DNA of 64,000 nucleotides from a bacterium. Lineage in GTDB: Bacteria; Zixibacteria; MSB-5A5; GN15; FEB-12. This document shows positions 59,709 through 64,000 of this stretch, piece after piece; the stretch's first letter is position 1, and every line of letters starts with the position of its first letter. Made by a program: the position numbers and the translations under genes. Below the pieces are notes generated by a model that ran no database searches, had not been told where the DNA came from, and worked only from the letters and a program-made list of their open reading frames with translations. The stretch spans positions 496,001-560,000 of the forward strand of contig JADJGQ010000002.1 in NCBI GenBank assembly GCA_016708025.1, read 5' to 3'.

Positions 59709-59737
59709 GAGTAAAGAACAGGTATCCGGGAAAAACC

Positions 59738-62700
59738 ATGAACAAACAAACCTACTACTGCGCAGGATTGGCCCTTGTCGCAATTGTCCTGCTTTCCAGT
59801 TTTTCGTTCGCCGTCGATTCTCGGGGGACACTTGTCTCTCAGACCTGGCGCGATCAGCAAAGTTATGGCTCAATCGGGCGAACCGTGGCCGTCTCGCCGC
59901 CATCCAGCGGCCAGGCCGCAGTGCAGTTTGTTTATATGGAGAAGGCAAGCTCTTCAGCCTCGCACACTCCACTCTGGGCATGGACGGCATACGATGCTTC
60001 GGTCGGCGTGTTCATTGCGCCGGGCGGACGACAGATCGGCCAGTGTGCGGATACGGCGAGCAGTTGTACGCACTACGGTCTTTATCCGCAGATCACTCTC
60101 GACTCAAATGGGATCGCCTATGTCAGCGGAAATGATTTCAACGCCAGCGACGGCCACATTCGCTATCACACTATTCGCGATTCCGCGCTATTGCAGGGGA
60201 ACTTTGGGTATATCGCAGATGGCTCAATTCGACAATCTATGGGCATCCAGTGGCCGAAGATCGATATGACGGAATTCGGGGGAACTCCCATCTTTTATCA
60301 ATCTGTCACTAGTGGCGGCAATCTGGCAGTCTACAAGAAGGTCGGCTGGTCGACATCACTTAATGACAATACTTGGCAACTGGTTTATACGGATGAAGCG
60401 GTCGAATCTGGACATGATCTCGTCTGCGATCGCGCCAGCCTGCGGGTGGTTGTCGCCTATGTCAAGCCGTCAGCCAACGGCGGTAGCGACATCTGGTACG
60501 CAAGCTGTTCCAATGGGATCACTTGGTCAAACGCGAACCTGACCCAGTACAGCGGCAATAGTTATCGCGCCTGGCAAGAGGTCTCCACGCTCATCGATTC
60601 GGACGGTAAACTGCATTTGCTCTGGAACGGCGCGAAATGGAAAGGTGACAATTTTGACCTCTGGAAAAGCAGGCTCTTCCACTGGTCGGAATGGAATACG
60701 TCATCTATCGTGCCTGTTTATTCCGCGGAATGGGACACCCTGACGACCGCATACTACCCGGCATGGGGGATCTTTAATATCGCCCATTTCTCGCTGTCGG
60801 AATGCAACAACCGACTGTATGCGCTCTATTCGAGTTTCAATGATCCACTGACCGGTCATATTGATGACGGCTCGGTGGATGAAAACAACCCCTATGCGAA
60901 TGGCGAGATCTTTGTCTCGGTGTCGAGCGATATTCAAGGGACCGGCTGGATTCTTCCCCGCAATCTCTCGGACAGCTATGGCCAGAACTGCGAGCGAGGG
61001 GATTGTGCTGATGATCGACTGATGGGGGTCAGCCGCATGGGCATCAATGAAGCGGATTACCCGGTCAACGACTGGAACAGCCTGGAGTTATGGGTGATGG
61101 ACGGTGGTTCTCCAAATGGACATTTCCTGCCGGTCTGGTACCTGACTGATCGCATTCCCGGGGATGCCGGCACCAATACGACAATGATGACCAGGAATGA
61201 CCTTCGCCTCATCCGCCTGGCCTGTACCGCGCCAACTCCGTCGTGTCAGTTGGCATCGAGTGTCTATCAGGTCGTACAGAACATCAAGCTTGGGGGATCG
61301 GATGATGCTTTCGATATTCCAGTCCTTCTCGAAAATATCTGCAGCGACCAGATGAGTATACTGTCGGTGACCGCCTTCGAAGATTCATCGACCGCTCCGG
61401 TCATTCCCGGGTGGTTGGTCACTACAGGATTGCCGGGCATCATTCTGCCGAATGATTCCGTGCAATTCCTGATTCACCTGAACCAGGGAGAAGTGATCAA
61501 AAACGCCGGGAAGTACTATGGCAGGCTTGTGGTAGTGTATGATCCGCCGGCTGATACTTTGACCATTCCCGTGGTCATTACCGCAGGCGGAAAGGGAACC
61601 TTAACGCCGCCATTCGCCGTATGGGACACGCTGACCACTCAATGTGGCTTGAGTTTGGCGGTGAGCAATTTCGGGAGTATGGGGAATGACTATGCGGGAG
61701 GCGCAAACTTCAGTTTCCCGCAGCCATCGCCCGAGTGCGACACCAACGGTGGGGACCTGAGTCGAGGGGATGCCTCTATCTACCTTGGTGCCGCCTCGCC
61801 GATCATTGTTAAACGTATCGCGCCAGACAACTATGCGGCAAGCTGGGGAGTGTACTCCGACAACGCTCAATTCAGTCACACCTTCAAACCGATGGCCGAA
61901 TCGCCCACCGCAGGTCCTTTTACGACCGCGCGATGGGATGGATACAACTCTGGTGTCTTCTGTTCAGCAGATTCATCGGTGAAAATTCAGGTGACATGGT
62001 ACGCTCCGAAAGGTCCGACCAATGCTGATAGTTGCAAGTTCATGGTCCAACGTATGAAGATCTATTCATTCACTAATGGCGTCTCTGTGCCAAACCTCGC
62101 CATCGGCCAGATCTTTGATTGGGATTTGCCGAGTGACACCGCTTCTCCGAATCACCTGGCCAATGTCGCAGGCACCGATCCAACTAGAAGACTGGTCTAT
62201 ATGCGGGGATTCAATTCACCAGATAGTGTCTCTGACTGTTACAACAACGGACTTCGCTACGGTGGCGCGGCGTTGATCGCAATGGGCTTCAATAATTACT
62301 TACCAGAGTATTCGCTCTACGCTGTTTACAATGTGGCCAATGACAGCTTCCTGTACCCGGCCGGTGGACTTGTACCAGAACAGCTCTGGGCGAACATGCA
62401 GTCGACCGGCTACTCAAACGAATCCCGTGTGACCGACCTGCAATCTATGCTGGTCTACAAAAACGGTGCAGCGAATTCGGGCTGGACACTTCCTGCGAAT
62501 GACACGCTAACAATCTGGACTGCGCTAGCTGCGGTGCGTCCAACGGGAGGGACTGTGGCGCAGGGTCTGGATAGCTTGAAGAAAGAGATCGAAAAGGCAG
62601 CATCTTGGTACCGCGGACCGAGGGACCATGGACTCTGTTTGGGCGATTGCATGGGAACTAGGGGGAATGTGAACAAGAGCGTTAGTGAAACCCCCGACCT

Positions 62701-62869
62701 TTCTGACCTATCACTATTGGTCGCATACTTTGTCGGACAGCCCAGGCCAACCCTTCCCAGCTGCGTGGAAGCTGACATGGACGGAAGTGGCATTCTCGAT
62801 CTTTCAGACCTCTCCATTCTTATCGCATATCTGACCATCGAACCTCGACCAACACTTCCGAACTGCTAG
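59738..62869 (+). CDS. Tandem-array secreted protein 3 (propeller-like, Ig-like, unnamed domain, dockerin-like tail)
   Basis: A 1043-residue exported paralogue, the largest here. After the signal peptide comes a long beta-rich region (about 30-480) with BNR/sialidase-like Asp and Trp patterns (SNGITWSNANLTQYSG, DSDGKLHLLWNGAKW), suggesting a propeller; then an Ig-like/SPD-2-type domain about 505-630, the shared domain about 640-965 and a dockerin-like pair about 970-1043 (AWKNGSGILDLSDLS-like loop: ADMDGSGILDLSDLS). No sialidase RIP or catalytic Tyr/Glu set was recognised, so carbohydrate binding rather than hydrolysis is more likely. Start at 59738, 29 bases after protein 2. Confidence 0.78.
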   Translation: MNKQTYYCAGLALVAIVLLSSFSFAVDSRGTLVSQTWRDQQSYGSIGRTVAVSPPSSGQAAVQFVYMEKASSSASHTPLWAWTAYDASVGVFIAPGGRQIGQCADTASSCTHYGLYPQITLDSNGIAYVSGNDFNASDGHIRYHTIRDSALLQGNFGYIADGSIRQSMGIQWPKIDMTEFGGTPIFYQSVTSGGNLAVYKKVGWSTSLNDNTWQLVYTDEAVESGHDLVCDRASLRVVVAYVKPSANGGSDIWYASCSNGITWSNANLTQYSGNSYRAWQEVSTLIDSDGKLHLLWNGAKWKGDNFDLWKSRLFHWSEWNTSSIVPVYSAEWDTLTTAYYPAWGIFNIAHFSLSECNNRLYALYSSFNDPLTGHIDDGSVDENNPYANGEIFVSVSSDIQGTGWILPRNLSDSYGQNCERGDCADDRLMGVSRMGINEADYPVNDWNSLELWVMDGGSPNGHFLPVWYLTDRIPGDAGTNTTMMTRNDLRLIRLACTAPTPSCQLASSVYQVVQNIKLGGSDDAFDIPVLLENICSDQMSILSVTAFEDSSTAPVIPGWLVTTGLPGIILPNDSVQFLIHLNQGEVIKNAGKYYGRLVVVYDPPADTLTIPVVITAGGKGTLTPPFAVWDTLTTQCGLSLAVSNFGSMGNDYAGGANFSFPQPSPECDTNGGDLSRGDASIYLGAASPIIVKRIAPDNYAASWGVYSDNAQFSHTFKPMAESPTAGPFTTARWDGYNSGVFCSADSSVKIQVTWYAPKGPTNADSCKFMVQRMKIYSFTNGVSVPNLAIGQIFDWDLPSDTASPNHLANVAGTDPTRRLVYMRGFNSPDSVSDCYNNGLRYGGAALIAMGFNNYLPEYSLYAVYNVANDSFLYPAGGLVPEQLWANMQSTGYSNESRVTDLQSMLVYKNGAANSGWTLPANDTLTIWTALAAVRPTGGTVAQGLDSLKKEIEKAASWYRGPRDHGLCLGDCMGTRGNVNKSVSETPDLSDLSLLVAYFVGQPRPTLPSCVEADMDGSGILDLSDLSILIAYLTIEPRPTLPNC

Positions 62870-62907
62870 TGATTTGGATAGGCAACAAGTAGAAACTGGA
62901 GATTAGA

Positions 62908-64000
62908 ATGAAGAAAGTCGTTGTCCTGTTCATAGTGGTCCTGCTCACCACGTGCCAGTGGGCATTTGGCGCGATTACGAAACCGGTCGAACAGAACGGA
63001 TGGCTCGAAGTGTCTCCGTCGTCGATTGGATACCCGGAATACACCAAGCCGGGTGTTGAGAAGCAGTACACAGTAACAGTGAGAAATCCGTTTGATAGCA
63101 TTCTCTTAGTGCTGGCAATCGCCCCGTATGAGGATTCCGCGAAGCCGTCGGCGCCAAGCGGATGGCTGGGGATCAGCGGGACATTCACTGAAATTCCTGC
63201 ACATGATTCACGAAATCTGACCCTTGAACTTAATAACGGTGGGGTGGTAATGTCATCGCACCCCACCAGATTGTATGGCCGAGTTGTCTTCACACTGCAG
63301 TTGATGGGTGAGGTTGCCACTGAACAAGGAACTTTGCCGATAAACTTCACGGTTTGCGATACCATCGTATTCCCAGTCTGGGATACGGTGGTCACTACCT
63401 GTGCAATGCCACTGACGATCGGTTCCAATGGGAACCTTGGGGCGCACGGGATCGGCGGAGCGAATCTCAATTTTCCGCAGCCGTCTCCGGAATGTGATAC
63501 CGGCGAAAATAATCCGGGGAATGCCGCTGTCTACTTATTTGATGCATCTCCTGTGGTCCTCAGGAAAGTTGGCGATAGTGTGGTCGGATCATGGTCCGTG
63601 TACGATGGCGATATCTCTTCGCCCAACGGCTTTAAGCCGCTTTTCCCCAGTTCGAATCGCGGGTATTTCAGCGCCGCTCGATGGGAAGGTTACAATACCG
63701 GGACATTTTGCACGGCTGATTCTCTGGTGAAGGTCGAACGAACTGTCTATGCGCCAGCCGGGACCTTCAATGCGGATAGCTGTCATTTCGTTATCATGCG
63801 CACGCGGTACTACCCGTACATGATTAGCTCGAGCGTGAATGGACTAGCGATCGGAGACGTCTTCGACTTCGATATACCAAGTGATTCGGGTGGAATAGGA
63901 AATGTGGGCGGAGTGGACGCTAGTCGTAGACTTGTCTATGCGAGGGGGTACAAATCGGGTTCTGTTGGAACCGCATGCTATGACAACAGTTTTCGCTATG
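62908..64000 (+). CDS. Tandem-array secreted protein 4, cut by the window end
   Basis: An open frame of 364 codons from the ATG at 62908 that runs off the window. Signal peptide about 1-22, Ig-like/SPD-2-type domain about 37-150 (PEYTKPGVEKQYTVTVRNP, YGRVVFTLQ), and the shared domain from about residue 157 (WDTVVTTCAMPL) onward, with FPQPSPECDTGENNPGNAA, ARWEGYNTGTFCTADS, NADSCHFVIMRTR, GLAIGDVFDFDIPSDSG and DASRRLVYARG in place. It is closest to protein 2 in architecture. A dockerin-like tail is expected beyond the window. It follows protein 3 by 38 bases, extending the array to at least four. Confidence 0.85.
   Translation, partial: MKKVVVLFIVVLLTTCQWAFGAITKPVEQNGWLEVSPSSIGYPEYTKPGVEKQYTVTVRNPFDSILLVLAIAPYEDSAKPSAPSGWLGISGTFTEIPAHDSRNLTLELNNGGVVMSSHPTRLYGRVVFTLQLMGEVATEQGTLPINFTVCDTIVFPVWDTVVTTCAMPLTIGSNGNLGAHGIGGANLNFPQPSPECDTGENNPGNAAVYLFDASPVVLRKVGDSVVGSWSVYDGDISSPNGFKPLFPSSNRGYFSAARWEGYNTGTFCTADSLVKVERTVYAPAGTFNADSCHFVIMRTRYYPYMISSSVNGLAIGDVFDFDIPSDSGGIGNVGGVDASRRLVYARGYKSGSVGTACYDNSFRY

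Overview
This window looks like a chromosomal segment of an uncultured bacterium of the FCB superphylum, most likely candidate phylum Zixibacteria or a close relative. That placement is inference from protein style: secreted proteins ending in a paired LSDLS dockerin-like module, a subtilase ending in a type IX secretion (Por)-type sorting domain with the NYPNPFNPST motif, a metal-transport permease fused to a DtxR domain, and E. coli-like -35/-10 boxes. Most genes are GC-rich (53-62% in the stretches I counted by hand). I saw no tRNA, rRNA, CRISPR array or intact transposase.

Layout. 1-3 kb: the end of an O-antigen ligase-like gene, a MutY-type glycosylase lacking the Fe-S cysteines, a candidate small RNA, a pseudokinase-like membrane protein and a DUF883/holin-like pair. 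3.4-7.7 kb: two paralogous chemoreceptors. 7.7-10 kb: a queuosine precursor cluster (queD-queE-queC with divergent queF). 10-16.8 kb: central metabolism (Old Yellow Enzyme homologue, hydroxyacid dehydrogenase, malic enzyme, phosphohexomutase, double-receiver response regulator). 16.9-23.8 kb: the conserved ffh-rpsP-khpA-rimM-trmD-rplS ... rnhB-yraN block, interrupted between rplS and rnhB by a SIR2-like gene and rsmD flanked by GTAG-type extragenic palindromes. 23.8-26 kb: a repeat-rich gap with an ORF6N-domain remnant and an S9-type hydrolase. 26-31 kb: a two-copper-site cupredoxin with dockerin-like tail, a small cytosolic protein and a large secreted subtilase. 31-37.8 kb: a probable manganese island (DtxR/MntR regulator, solute-binding lipoprotein, ATPase, permease-DtxR fusion, second permease, an unknown last gene, and a divergent TerC exporter). 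38-48.8 kb: a forward run of mostly housekeeping genes (endonuclease V, M20 peptidase, propeller protein, YbbR, TsaD, radical SAM fusion, RsmB, PASTA protein, bacteriohemerythrin). 48.8-56.4 kb: a secreted LVIVD-repeat dockerin protein, recA, a PEP-CTERM gene with a sigma-54-like promoter, and thpR-cinA-pgpA-pgsA. 56.5-64 kb: four tandem paralogues of a secreted family with a shared uncharacterised domain of about 325 residues, running off the window end.

How it fits together. The housekeeping blocks are conventional. The accessory interest lies in the secreted protein repertoire, where three different C-terminal sorting or attachment signals occur in one window, in the tandem dockerin-like array (my best candidate for an undescribed system), and in the SIR2-like gene placed inside a ribosomal-protein neighbourhood.
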